Below the pieces are notes generated by a model. That model worked only from the letters and a program-made list of their open reading frames with translations. It did not search any database and was not told the DNA's origin. From an uncultured Ruminococcus sp. (GTDB lineage: Bacteria > Bacillota > Clostridia > Oscillospirales > CAG-272), in the NCBI GenBank assembly GCA_902778725.1, contig CACYYS010000011.1:1-46187 (forward strand): DNA of 46,187 nucleotides, written 5' to 3'. Positions 22,226 through 32,000 of the stretch are shown here, piece by piece; positions within the stretch are counted from its first letter, which is position 1, and every line of letters starts with the position of its first letter. A program made the position numbers and the translations under genes.

Positions 22226-22468
22226 ATGATGAGTTATGAAGAATATAAGCAAAAAGTCTACGAGCTATTTATGAAGGATTGCTTGAAAAACGTCAGCGAG
22301 GAAGAAAAGAAAAAGCATTTGCAAGAAAACGAAGACGTTATTCAAAACGGGTACGCCGGAGCGGTATTTTTCTTTACAAACGAAGACCCCGATCTTCTCG
22401 ACGTCGACGCGTTCACGGATCGCCGTATAAGGTGGAGTACGGTAGACAATTTAGATATGCTCTACTAA
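22226..22468 (+). CDS. Small hypothetical protein
   Basis: An 80-residue product: MMSYEEYKQKVYELFMKDC, LKNVSEEEKKKHLQENEDV, then VFFFTNEDPDLLDVDAFTD. The start at 22226 (or 22229) fits the GGAG at 22211-22214; an ATG at 22211 overlaps the previous stop. It is highly charged and probably helical in its first half. Same strand and tight spacing suggest co-transcription with the two genes before it. No known domain recognised. Confidence 0.5.
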   Translation: MMSYEEYKQKVYELFMKDCLKNVSEEEKKKHLQENEDVIQNGYAGAVFFFTNEDPDLLDVDAFTDRRIRWSTVDNLDMLY

Positions 22469-22470
22469 CG

Positions 22471-22557
22471 GAGGGGGAGAAAAAAGAATTATCCGCGCCC
22501 AATCGCTTCAAACTCAAAAACCTCTCGCTGCATAACGCAACGCGGATCGGTCCATAA
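22471..22557 (+). pseudogene. Possible N-terminal remnant of an Old Yellow Enzyme-type flavin oxidoreductase
   Basis: An in-frame stretch reads LSAPNRFKLKNLSLHNATRIGP and then stops. The pattern resembles the opening of NADH:flavin oxidoreductases (F.P...KN..L.N....P). It has a ribosome-site-like GGAGGGGGAG upstream but no initiator codon. About 25 codons of a normally 350-residue or longer protein remain. The call is weak. Confidence 0.3.
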
Positions 22558-22576
22558 TAGAAGCGAGGTGATGAAT

Positions 22577-23029
22577 ATGACATTGTCGCAAAAGGAAAAA
22601 ACGCTGCTCAAAGATATGAAGAGCACGGAACAGCTCTGCGTAGACAAATACGCGCGGGGCGCCAAACAGGCGAAGGACAAGCAGTTGAAGGATCTCTTCA
22701 GCCAGCTTTCTCAATGCGAGCAGCAGCACTACGATCTGCTCGCCGGGATCGAAAAGGGGACCGTCAGCCAGCCGGAGAGCGGCAACGCGCAGCAGCCGAC
22801 CTTTACCGCCGCTTACGGCAAAGAGGACTCCCCGGACAAGAAGAACGACTCCTATCTCTGCAGCGACGTCCTCGCCGCCGAAAAGCACACGTCGCATCTC
22901 TACGACACCTGCGTGTTCGAGTTCAAAAATCCGCAGATCCGCGACGCGATCAACGCGATCCAGAAGCAGGAGCAGAACCACGGCAAGATGATCTTCGACT
23001 ATATGAGCGCGAACGGGATGTATTCCTGA
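22577..23029 (+). CDS. CotF-family spore coat protein
   Basis: The 150-residue helical protein shows the CotF/ferritin-like layout used by clostridial spore coat proteins: LSQKEKTLLKDMKSTEQLC, then LKDLFSQLSQCEQQHYDLL, and a second helical pair, VLAAEKHTSHLYDTCVF... AIQKQEQNHGKMIFDYM. Of the close ATGs (22571 and 22577, after a GTG), the one at 22577 is best spaced from GAGGTG. A terminator follows at once. In related organisms such proteins are made in the mother cell and found in the coat, but a general ferritin-like role cannot be excluded. Presence suggests the organism sporulates. Confidence 0.8.
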   Translation: MTLSQKEKTLLKDMKSTEQLCVDKYARGAKQAKDKQLKDLFSQLSQCEQQHYDLLAGIEKGTVSQPESGNAQQPTFTAAYGKEDSPDKKNDSYLCSDVLAAEKHTSHLYDTCVFEFKNPQIRDAINAIQKQEQNHGKMIFDYMSANGMYS

Positions 23030-23036
23030 AAAAGCG

Positions 23037-23067
23037 GCGCGTCCGGAAAACCGGACGCGCTTTTTTT
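23037..23067 (+). terminator. Terminator of the coat protein gene
   Basis: GCGCGTCCGG, AAAA, CCGGACGCGC, TTTTTTT. It overlaps the end of the opposing serine hydrolase gene. Confidence 0.93.
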
Positions 23068-24121
23068 ATTCTTCCAGATCCGCTTTGATCGCCCGGTGCA
23101 GCCCCTCGCGGAAGGCGGCGCACGCCGCCGTGCAGTTCTGCTTCCGGATGGCGGTATAAAGCGAGGTGTTGGAGAGCGAGACGAGGAAAAAACCCTGCTT
23201 CCGGTCGGCGAAGCACTCGGTCCCGCTGAAGCCGGTATGACCGACCGTACCGTCCGAATAGAGTCCCCCTCCCTGCCCGTAGCGCCCGTCGGCGTAAACG
23301 TAGCCGAGCGCGCGGCCGAGAGAAAGCGACGGCGTTCTGTCCCGCGCGGCAAGCTCGAAGGTCTCCCGGCGCATCAGGTCGGGATGCCCGCAGAGAAGCG
23401 AGCGGCCGAAGCGCGCCATATCGTCGAGGCAGGAGAACGCGCCCGCGTTGCCGGAAACTCCGTAAAGGCGGCGGTTGATCTCATCACTGCACCGGATCAG
23501 GCCGGACGGGGGTTTCAGCGTTCCTTCGACGATGTTTTCCGTTTCCCGCGGACAAAAACCGGTATCCGCCATGCCGAGGGGGCCGGTGATCTTTTCGGCA
23601 AAAAGCTGGTCGAGCGGCGCGTTCCAGAGACGTTCCAGAAGGAAGCCGAGCAGCACAAAGCCGCTGCAGGAATAGAGATACCGCGTCCCCGGCTCAAAGA
23701 GAAGCGGATGGGTCAGCTGGAAGCGGATCGCTTCCTCGCGGCGGTCGGGGCCCATCGGCTCCGGGTAAACGTACCGGTCCAGCCCCGAGCAGTGCGAGAG
23801 GAGCATCCACAGGGGGATCCCCGCCTTGTCCGCCGGCGCCTCGGGAAAATACCGGCCGAGCGGATCCTCCGGAGAAACGAGCCCCGCCTCCATCGCGATA
23901 TGGAACAGCGGCGCAACAGTGAGGATTTTGGTGACCGACATCATATCGTAGAGCGTCTTCCCGTTCTGGCGGGTCTCCTCCCCGCCCGGTCCGCCCGCGA
24001 AAAAGCGCCAGCGCTCCCCCGTCCCGTCCCCGAGTAAGACGGCGACGCTCCCGGCGCCGCCCGAGCGGACGTGCTCCCGCAAAAACGCCTCGGTGCGCGG
24101 CATAGAGTCTTTGAATCGCAT
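23066..24121 (-). CDS. Beta-lactamase-fold serine hydrolase (class C / DD-peptidase family)
   Basis: The 351-residue protein keeps the family's active-site signatures: SxxK as SVTK (in MMSVTKILT, around residue 62), the tyrosine motif as YSC (in RYLYSCSGF, where YxN is usual), and HTG in VGHTGFSGT near residue 275. No signal peptide is visible, so it would be cytoplasmic unless exported another way. Family members include esterases, D-aminopeptidases and penicillin-recognising proteins; a beta-lactam role is not implied. The Asn-to-Cys change in the second motif occurs in some esterase subgroups. It follows the 49-residue peptide gene and the M14 gene on the same strand and could be co-transcribed with them. 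Confidence 0.82.
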   Translation of the reverse strand: MRFKDSMPRTEAFLREHVRSGGAGSVAVLLGDGTGERWRFFAGGPGGEETRQNGKTLYDMMSVTKILTVAPLFHIAMEAGLVSPEDPLGRYFPEAPADKAGIPLWMLLSHCSGLDRYVYPEPMGPDRREEAIRFQLTHPLLFEPGTRYLYSCSGFVLLGFLLERLWNAPLDQLFAEKITGPLGMADTGFCPRETENIVEGTLKPPSGLIRCSDEINRRLYGVSGNAGAFSCLDDMARFGRSLLCGHPDLMRRETFELAARDRTPSLSLGRALGYVYADGRYGQGGGLYSDGTVGHTGFSGTECFADRKQGFFLVSLSNTSLYTAIRKQNCTAACAAFREGLHRAIKADLEE

Positions 24122-24169
24122 ATTCTCTCCTGCGCTTGAGCGGTCGTATTTTATCGGCCGCCGCTTTTT

Positions 24170-24319
24170 TTAATTCCAATTCACGTCCGGGAGCGGGATG
24201 CCGCCGCCCTGCGCGCCGCCAGAGGAGCCGACGTCGCTCGTGGCGACCGCGGCGATCTCTCCGAGTTCGATCACAAGAAGCTCCGGCGCCTGATAAGACG
24301 TTTTGTTTGTTTCTTTCAT
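24170..24319 (-). CDS. 49-residue peptide of unknown function (RiPP-precursor-like)
   Basis: A short gene 11 bases downstream of the M14 protein gene, with ribosome site AAGGGGAAG before ATG 24319. The product has a charged N-terminal third ending in YQAPELLVIELGEI, then AAVATSD, then a Gly/Ser/Ala stretch and the tail IPLPDVNWN. Small peptides with a 'Y-x-x-PEL-hydrophobic-acidic' leader and a Gly/Ser-rich core are widespread in gut Clostridia, and their layout recalls leader and core of ribosomally made modified peptides. No modifying enzyme gene is visible within the window. It may also be an uncharacterised secreted or signalling peptide. The reading frame is convincing; the function is unknown. 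Confidence 0.6.
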   Translation of the reverse strand: MKETNKTSYQAPELLVIELGEIAAVATSDVGSSGGAQGGGIPLPDVNWN

Positions 24320-24330
24320 GGATCTTCCCC

Positions 24331-27300
24331 TTACTGCGCCGCCTGATACAGACGGGCGGACTCGCCGTAGTTCATCATCGCGGAAAGAAGTTCCGTGAGC
24401 GAAGCGTCTCCCTGCTTGTCGTACGCGTAGGACTCGATGCTGTACGCGATCGTATCGCTGACCGCGTTCTCCCCCTGATAGACGGTAAAGTTCACCGTCT
24501 TCTTCATCTCGCCCGCGTTGAAACCGGTAAAGAAGGCGTAGTAGACGCCCGCTTCCGCCGCCAGGAATTCGGTCCCCGGCACTTCGTACTCGCCGCCGCC
24601 CGCTTTGCTTGCTTTCAGCGTGAGCGTGGCGACATCCTCATCTGTCCGGATCTTCAGCCGGATCGCGACCGTGTTCTGCAGGTTCAGTCCCGCGCCCTTG
24701 AACACGGCGGCGGGAGACGTTACGGTCGCGACAGCGAGATCCCGAACGGTCTCATAGGTCGGCGTACCGACCGTTGCGCAAGCCGCCAGATCCGGGTAGA
24801 CCGCGAGCCGGTCGGTCACCAACGCGTCCGTCCGGTAGGACATATACTCCTGCGAGCGCGCGCCATACTGCAGGAGATCCGCGAGGAGCCGGTGCAGCTG
24901 GGCGTACTGCGCGTCGCCGTACTGCCCGTACGCGTCGTAGCAGTACTCTCCGACGCTGTACTCCCGGACGTCGGTCACGTCCGTCCCGGCCCGATCCGCG
25001 TGCAGCGTCGCCGTGAGCACGTCGTTCATCTGATGCGGCGCGATGCCGGTGAAGGAGAAGACGTACTTGCCGTTCTCCACCCGGTATTCCGTGACCGTCC
25101 GGACCTTGCCGTTGAAGAAGAAATCAACGTAAGGATCGGCGTACCCGCCCGCTCCGAAGAGCGAGGCGTCCGCCTTGAAGTTGAAGGTCAGGTCGTTTTC
25201 CAGCGTCAGCGAGGCGCCGCTGAAGGCGAGCGGCGCGCGCAGGGCTTCAACGATCAGGTAGACGTTATCTTCTTCCGAGCGGTAGAGCCCGTCCGCGTCG
25301 GTCAGATATCCCATGTGTTCAAAGCTGGAGGTATGATCCACGGCGCTCGTAAAGCGGAAGCTGTTCGGCTCGAAGAGGTAGGCGATCAGATACGCGTCGC
25401 TGCTGTTCATCGTGACGGCGTAGGCACCGTGCTCGAAGGTGACCTCCTCCGCCGCGCCGATCGCCGTGTTCTCGTACCCGCCGCTGTACCGGCGCAGCGT
25501 GAGCGTGGCGCCATCCTGCAGTTTGGTGTACGGGATGCCGTGCAAATCAAGGAGACGGAGAACGTCGTCAAGATCCGCCGCATCCGCGGAAACGACGTAC
25601 GCGGTGGGAAGAACGATCATGTCCGACAGAGTGTCGGGGAGATTGACGGTCCTCGTGTCGTCCGGATCCTTCCAGATCCCCGAGACGTAGACGGTCGGCT
25701 TGATGCCGGTCTCCTGACTGGTCCCGCTTGCGGAATGGGCCCCGGCAAAGAGGTTGTTTTCGTCGTATTCCGTGATCGCGGCGACGCGGGCGCGGTTGGC
25801 CGCCACGTCCGCCGCAAGCGAGTCGCCGGCGTCGGCCGCCTCGATCACCTCGGCGACAAGCCCCTTCAGCGCCTGCTCGATCCCGAAGACCGCGCGGGCG
25901 TAACGGCCCGTGCCGGTCCAGATGCGCATCGTCTCCACCAGGAACCCGTAGGAGCCGCGAAGGGTCCCGTAGGTCGCGGCGGTACCGGGCATCGTATAAT
26001 TCCAGGAATACACGCTCCCGCGCAGACCGACCGCTTTGGTCCGTTCGATCACGTCCATCATGATCTGATTGCCGCGGAGCGCGGTCGCGTCGAAGGTCCC
26101 CGCCCGGAGGATCGTACCGTCATAAAGCGGCGAATTGTAATTCGTCGAAAAATGGACGCAGATATCGACCAGATCGTCAACCGAGAAATCGCCGGGGTCG
26201 ATCGAAGAGTTGCCGCTGTCCTCGTGACAGTCGATCGTCACGGAGGGCATCAGGCTCTTGTAAACGTAGACCTGATTCTGCGAGGATTCAAGATACAGCG
26301 CGACCATGTCGCGGTTCGGGTTGATCCCGCTCTCCGTCGTACGTTTGAAGCGCTGGTTGTTGTCCACTTCCACGCAAGGCATCACGACGATCGCGCCGAT
26401 CTTCTCCAGGACCTCTTCGCCGTACGCGCCCGTCAGGTCCTTGGAGAAAGCGAGCGCGCCCTCGATCCCGGCGGGCTCGTTGCCGTGCTTGCTGCCGGTG
26501 ATGAAGACGATATCGCGCGTTCCTTCATAGAGGGAGCGCAGGTATGCGGCGGCCTCGTCAAAACTCTTGTCGGTTATATCGGCCTTGGTAAAGACCAGCA
26601 CGGGGGTGCGGTTGCCCATCGCGCTCACAGCGAAGGGATAGTAGTGATGGAGATATTCGCAGCCCGCCGCCAGCGCGTCGACGTAGTCGCAGAGCTGGTC
26701 GTTGTTCATGAAGTTCCGCACGCTCCCCTCCAGCGAGAAGGTGGGCGTATCGAACCCTTCGTACCCGATCAGCCCCTCGGTGCCGAACAGCGCCGATACC
26801 TCGTCGGTCTGATTGGCAAAGACGTTCTCCGACCAGGAGTTCTCCGCGTACGGCTCGAGCGGCACGTCGTACTCCTGCGCGGCCGTCTTGCCGCTGACGT
26901 AGATGTGTTTGATCCGGTAATCGTTTGAGCCGTTGTAGTAGACCTTGCAGCCGTAGAGGCCGGGGGTGAGCGTCGCTTCGATGTAGCGCTTCCCGTTTTC
27001 CGTGCCTGCCGTATAGCCGGTGATAATATCGTCGCTGCTGTTATACACGCCGCGCCGGAGTACGATGCTCGGCTCTCCGCCTTCGGTACGGGGATTGTAG
27101 TACCGGATCCGCACCGTGACAAGGTCGTAACGGTCCGCGTAACGCATGGTATAGCTGACAACTCCTCCTGCTTCAGTCTCATTCAGCGCTTCGTCGTCGA
27201 TCGGCGTGTAGAGAACCTCCGCCCCCGCCGCCTGTTCCGCGACGGTCAGGTAAACCTGATTCCCGACGGGCTCGCCGTCGATCCGGAGGGTAAGCGACCC

Positions 27301-28818
27301 GCTCAGGCTGTCGGCGGTGACGGTCGTGGTCGCCGGGATGCGGAGCGTACCGCCGCCGGTGATCGAGGAGGCGGTCAGCGTTCCGCCGACCGAGAGCGTC
27401 TTTGCGCCCGAGAGATCGACCTCGCAGGTCCCCTCGCAGTAGGAGGCGCTGCCGCTTTTGAGGGTGAGGGTACCGGCGGCGCCGTTCAGAGAGACCTTGC
27501 CGGCTATGTCCGCGCCATCGAGCAGGACGAGCGCCGTGCCGACGGTCCCGTTATACTTTCCGAGAAGGTCGAACGGACCGCCGGAATAATTCCCGATCCG
27601 ACCGCCGTACGCGCGCGTTGAGGCGGTTCCCGTCACGCTCCCCGTGCGGGAACCCGCGGTGAAGTTTACCCCCACCTCGCCGCCGGTGATCTCGGCGGTC
27701 GAATTTCCGTTCACGCTGCCGCTGTAACCGCCCGCGTAAACGTTGCCGCCGGGAAGAGAAGCGTGATCCGAAACGAACACGCTGACATCCCCCGTGACGG
27801 TCCCCGCGGAGGAACCGCCGCACAAAAAGTTAGAAGTATCGGAGGGCCTGACAAACCGGACGTTCTCCCGCGCCCGCACGACGCAGCCCTCTGAGAGGAG
27901 CGTGATATTGGCGGTACCGGACGTCCCGAGGCATCCGCCGTACACGTGCCGGCCGAGCGTTGCCTCCCCGTACAGGTCGATATCGACGTTCCCGTTGAAA
28001 ACGATGTTGCTGTAATACGAGACGCCGAACACCGTGCCGGTCACGTTTGCCGTCCCGTGGATATCAAGATCCACGTTGCCGGTCATAGAACCGGAACCGC
28101 CGGAAACGCCGTACACGCCGCCGCAGACGGCGCCGGCCTCGCCGCCGCTGAAATCGAGGTGCGTGTTTCCGGTCAACGCGCCGCTGCGATTGCCGCCGCA
28201 AAGCACGTCTACGATCCGGCCGCCCGTGACGGTCACGGTACAGTCGGCTTTCAACGTGTTACCGTAGCTGCCGCCGTACACGTTCTGCCATGTCCCGCTC
28301 GCCACGGTAACGGAGGTGGCGGGGAGCGTTGCGGTTTTGTTGGCGGAAAAACCGCCGAACAAAGTCGGATATTTGGAGGTGCTTCCGTTGGCAACGGTCG
28401 TCACGCCTTCCCCCACGGTAAGCGCGTGATCCTGAGCGTAGATATTGCCGTAGACACCGGTCGCAGTCATCTTGATCGTAAGATGCTCAAAGGTAAGATC
28501 CGCCCCCAGATTCAGCGTCCGCCCCAGCCCGAAATAAGCACCGGCGGTCTCGGCGTAGTCCACGTTCTCCCAGACGGAGGTGACCGTCAGCCTCTTGGCA
28601 GGAAGGGTCACGCCTTGACTTGTGGAATGGTCGAACGGTCCGCGCACGACGATGGTACCGCCCGAGGCGGGCAGATCTTCCGCCGCGTCCTTGAGCGTGG
28701 CGTAACCGTCCCCTTCCCCGCCGACAAAGACGACCGCCTCGTCCGCCGAGGAAGAAAACAGAAACAGAGGAAAGAGCAAAACGAAAACTGACAAAGCAAA
28801 AAGAAGAACTTTTTTCAT
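24331..28818 (-). CDS. Very large secreted protein: beta-helix repeats plus M14 zinc carboxypeptidase
   Basis: Start ATG 28818 follows GGGAGG and opens a signal peptide (MKKVLLFALSVFVLLFPLFL). Of 1,495 residues, about 25-560 are beta-helix-like repeats: GGTIVVRGPF, VTVASGTWQNVYGGSYGN, many G-N-T-T-L turns. The M14 domain follows (about 690-1000): SKHGNEPAG supplies the HxxE zinc ligands, INPNRD the Arg, TIDCHED the third His, and YGFLVETM the catalytic Glu. The C-terminal third is made of beta-sandwich-like repeats (LTLENDLTFNFKAD and LNLQNTVAIRLKI). It would trim peptides or cell-wall stems outside the cell. The first repeat is related to the module in the divergent GH43 gene. Confidence 0.85.
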   Translation of the reverse strand: MKKVLLFALSVFVLLFPLFLFSSSADEAVVFVGGEGDGYATLKDAAEDLPASGGTIVVRGPFDHSTSQGVTLPAKRLTVTSVWENVDYAETAGAYFGLGRTLNLGADLTFEHLTIKMTATGVYGNIYAQDHALTVGEGVTTVANGSTSKYPTLFGGFSANKTATLPATSVTVASGTWQNVYGGSYGNTLKADCTVTVTGGRIVDVLCGGNRSGALTGNTHLDFSGGEAGAVCGGVYGVSGGSGSMTGNVDLDIHGTANVTGTVFGVSYYSNIVFNGNVDIDLYGEATLGRHVYGGCLGTSGTANITLLSEGCVVRARENVRFVRPSDTSNFLCGGSSAGTVTGDVSVFVSDHASLPGGNVYAGGYSGSVNGNSTAEITGGEVGVNFTAGSRTGSVTGTASTRAYGGRIGNYSGGPFDLLGKYNGTVGTALVLLDGADIAGKVSLNGAAGTLTLKSGSASYCEGTCEVDLSGAKTLSVGGTLTASSITGGGTLRIPATTTVTADSLSGSLTLRIDGEPVGNQVYLTVAEQAAGAEVLYTPIDDEALNETEAGGVVSYTMRYADRYDLVTVRIRYYNPRTEGGEPSIVLRRGVYNSSDDIITGYTAGTENGKRYIEATLTPGLYGCKVYYNGSNDYRIKHIYVSGKTAAQEYDVPLEPYAENSWSENVFANQTDEVSALFGTEGLIGYEGFDTPTFSLEGSVRNFMNNDQLCDYVDALAAGCEYLHHYYPFAVSAMGNRTPVLVFTKADITDKSFDEAAAYLRSLYEGTRDIVFITGSKHGNEPAGIEGALAFSKDLTGAYGEEVLEKIGAIVVMPCVEVDNNQRFKRTTESGINPNRDMVALYLESSQNQVYVYKSLMPSVTIDCHEDSGNSSIDPGDFSVDDLVDICVHFSTNYNSPLYDGTILRAGTFDATALRGNQIMMDVIERTKAVGLRGSVYSWNYTMPGTAATYGTLRGSYGFLVETMRIWTGTGRYARAVFGIEQALKGLVAEVIEAADAGDSLAADVAANRARVAAITEYDENNLFAGAHSASGTSQETGIKPTVYVSGIWKDPDDTRTVNLPDTLSDMIVLPTAYVVSADAADLDDVLRLLDLHGIPYTKLQDGATLTLRRYSGGYENTAIGAAEEVTFEHGAYAVTMNSSDAYLIAYLFEPNSFRFTSAVDHTSSFEHMGYLTDADGLYRSEEDNVYLIVEALRAPLAFSGASLTLENDLTFNFKADASLFGAGGYADPYVDFFFNGKVRTVTEYRVENGKYVFSFTGIAPHQMNDVLTATLHADRAGTDVTDVREYSVGEYCYDAYGQYGDAQYAQLHRLLADLLQYGARSQEYMSYRTDALVTDRLAVYPDLAACATVGTPTYETVRDLAVATVTSPAAVFKGAGLNLQNTVAIRLKIRTDEDVATLTLKASKAGGGEYEVPGTEFLAAEAGVYYAFFTGFNAGEMKKTVNFTVYQGENAVSDTIAYSIESYAYDKQGDASLTELLSAMMNYGESARLYQAAQ

Positions 28819-28870
28819 GAAGACCCTCCCATTTTCCGGCTTTTCGCACATCTATTTTGATCCGAATTCT

Positions 28871-28876
28871 ATTATA
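28871..28876 (-). promoter_or_regulatory. -10 element for the M14 gene
   Basis: TATAAT on the minus strand, in TGCTATAGCTATAATAG; no good -35 is apparent 16-18 bases upstream, so another factor or an activator may be needed. Confidence 0.4.
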
Positions 28877-28966
28877 GCTATAGCAAGATGAAAATGAAAA
28901 ACAGAATCGTTTTTTTCAACATTCGTTTTTGTATTTTTCGGTTTTTATCGCCGCGGCAGCAACCGC

Positions 28967-28995
28967 TTGACAAAAAAACGCCGGCAGAATATAAT
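28967..28995 (+). promoter_or_regulatory. Consensus promoter of the GH43 lipoprotein gene
   Basis: TTGACA (28967-28972), 17 bases, TATAAT (28990-28995), about 33 bases before the start codon. Confidence 0.88.
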
Positions 28996-29028
28996 AAAAA
29001 CAATTAAAGAGAAAGAGGATGGATCAAA

Positions 29029-32000
29029 ATGAAACTCGGAAAAATCCTTTTCTGCCTTCTTGCCTTTTCTGTTCTTCTCTCCTCTCTCCCCGGCTGCGGC
29101 GCGGGTACGCCCGCGGAAACAGAGGAAAGCGGAGAGACCGACGCCGCGCCGGACACGGAAACCGGCGCGGAGGAAGATTTTCCCGATTACCGGCCGGGAA
29201 AAACCGTGCCCGCCGATAAGGAAACGGCGCCCGCTCCGTCCGAGCCGGCACCGCGGCGCGATATTTCCGGGGACGCGCGGATCTATATCGACCAGAAAAC
29301 GGGAAAGTCCTCCGGAACGGGCGGGCGCTCCGACCCGGTCAATACCCTTGACCGCGCCTACGCCCTCGCGGCCGCCGCGGACGCGCCGGGAGCGGTGCTG
29401 ATCCTCCTCTCCGACTACACACAACCGTCAAGCTATACGGCGCCGCTCCACGAAAAGCCTGTCACTCTTTCCTCCGAGAACGGCGCCTCCCTCACGATGA
29501 ACGGCGCGCTGCGTTATTACATCGGCGGGGACACGACCTTTGAAAAAATCACCTTCCGCTACAAAAACACCCTCAACTTTGTCTGCTCCTACCGTCCCGT
29601 CCGCTTCGGCGAGGGGTTTGAGAGCGTCAATCTCGGCAGCGGCGAGGGGGTTTACGTCGTCGGCGGGCTGCAGAGCCCCGGTTCCGTTCCCTCCCCCTAT
29701 CTCGGCTCCTCCGTCACCGTGGAGAGCGGTACGTTTTACGCCGTGATCGGCGGGTCGCGCCAGCGGGCGGCGGGAGCGGAGCACATCGTCTTTACCGGTA
29801 CGAACCGCCTCACCGTTACGGGCGGCAGGATCGAGAATCTCTACGGCGCCAACGTGAGCGCTCATTACGGGCAGAACGCCGTGATCACCGTCACGGGCGG
29901 GCGGATCGGCACGCTCTGTGCCGCCGGGGACCAGAGCAGACGGCTCAACGGCACGGCGCTCCTCACCCTCTCGGGCGGAGAGATCGACACGCTCTCGGTC
30001 AACAACGTGGTCGAGCGGGCGGACGTATATCTCCTTGGAGCAAAGATCGGTTCCCTCTCTGTCAGCACGGCAAGCGAAGAAGTGCGGAAACTGAAAGAAA
30101 AGGCGAACCGTCCGGACGTCCTGCATCTGGACGCCTCGTACTACACAAAAGAAGAGATCGACCTGTTCGCGGAAAGCTTTGACGCGCTGGAGAGCCGCAC
30201 GGTCCTCTACGCGAGGGAAGGCGGCGCGGGAACGGGACGTTCTCCCGAAGATCCCGCTTCCTACGCCGGAGCCTTTGCGATCGCCGCCAGGATCGGCGGC
30301 ACGGTCCGTCTGCTCGGTCCGGTCAATGCCGCGTCCTATCAGGAACCGGCGCACGCCTATCCCGTCATGGTGGAGGGCGCGGACGACTCCGCCTCCCTCG
30401 CCGCCGACGGCTATCGCCTCGCCGGGGAAACGGCGTTTTCCTCTCTCACGCTCACCGGCGGTCTCGACGCGCGCGCGGGGATCTTCACCGCCGCGCAGGA
30501 TCTGAAGACGGAGGGATCGGTCGCCCTCTCCGGAAACGCCCGCCTTTACGGCGGCCGCTTTGCCTCCCTCTCCCCGGCTCGTTCCGTCCTTGTTGACGGC
30601 GCGGCGGTCGACCGGATCGCCGGCAGCGCGGCAAAATGCTCCGTCGAGATCCGAAGCGGCAAGGTCGGCGAGCTGATCGCCTCCGAACGCGGGGTCGCCG
30701 TCTTCTCTCTCGTGCTCTCGGGCGGAGAGATCGGCCGCGCGGCGTTCGACCGCGTCGGCGAGTCGCTCTACGTCAAGCTCGCCGGCGGAAGCATCGGCTC
30801 CGCCACGGCGGAGGGAACGGCGATCCGCGGGACGCTGATCCTGAAAAACGGCGCTTCCTCTTCCCTGCTCGGCGACGCCGCCGCGCTCTTTGATCTCAAG
30901 GAGGAGCATCTCTATTATCTCCGCGACGGCGGAACGGGAGACGGCTCCAGCGCGGAGAGCGCGGGCGGAAACCTAACGACCGCCTACCGCGCCCTCGCGG
31001 GGACGGGCGGAACTATCGTGCTCTGCGGTCCTTACACGGCGCGTTCCTTCACGGCTCCCTCCCATAAAGAAAAGATCCTCCTCACCTCCCTATACGAGGG
31101 GACGGATTACGCCGTGCAAAACGGCGCCGCGCTCCTGCTGCCCACCGACTTTACCTGCGGGGGCGAGACAGAGCTCTCGCATCTGACGGTCACGTCGGCG
31201 GGCGAATATATCAGCATCTACGGCGCAAATCACCCGCTCCTGCTCGGTCAGGGGATCACCTGCCTCAAAGCGGGCTCGGTAAAGACCTACCCCTCCGTGA
31301 TGGGCGGGGCGCGGAAATCTTATCAGAACGAAAGCTCCGATCTCACGATCCAAAGCGGCTCGTGGCAGCGGGTGCGCGGCGGCTCCGCCGCCGGCGGCAG
31401 CAAAAACTACACCGTCCGGCTGACGGTGGAGGGCGGCTCCTTCCACGAACGGCTCACGCTCTCCGACAACGGCGCTCACGACGGCGACGTAACGGCGGCG
31501 ATCTCCGGCGGGACCTTCTATCAGGGGATCTGCGCCGCCTCCCTCTCGGCGGGAGAGCGTTTCTCCGGCCGGGTGGATCTCACGATCAGCGGCGGCGTCT
31601 TCTATGCGACGGTCGGATACGCCGCAAGCGACGCCGGCTCCTATACCGGCAGCTATCACATCGAGATCAACGGCGGCAACTTCGACCATCTCACCGATCT
31701 TACGGGCGGCGCGCGTTTCGGCGTTCCCTCCACGCTCTCGGGCAAGCTCGACCGCGCCGCACCGGTCTCGGGAACCATGACCTTCCGCAATCCCGTCCAT
31801 CCGGCGGGCGCCGACCCGTGGCTCTTTGAGTACGGCGGCTTTTACTGGTACGTTTCCACTCAGGGGGGCGGCCACCTCACCGTCCGCAAGGCCGCCAATA
31901 TCGGCGATCTGCCTTACGCAACGTCAAAGATCGTCTATCAGCCGGAAGCGGGAAAGCCGTGGTCAAACAGCATGTGGTCGCCGGAGATCCATTATTACAC

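Noticed and set aside
23066..24121. Beta-lactamase resistance gene
   Set aside because: Motifs fit the wide serine-hydrolase family, but no signal peptide is present and YSC replaces YxN, so antibiotic hydrolysis is not supported.
24136..26928. 930-codon plus-strand open frame
   Set aside because: Antisense to the M14 carboxypeptidase and Arg/Asp-rich; shadow frame.
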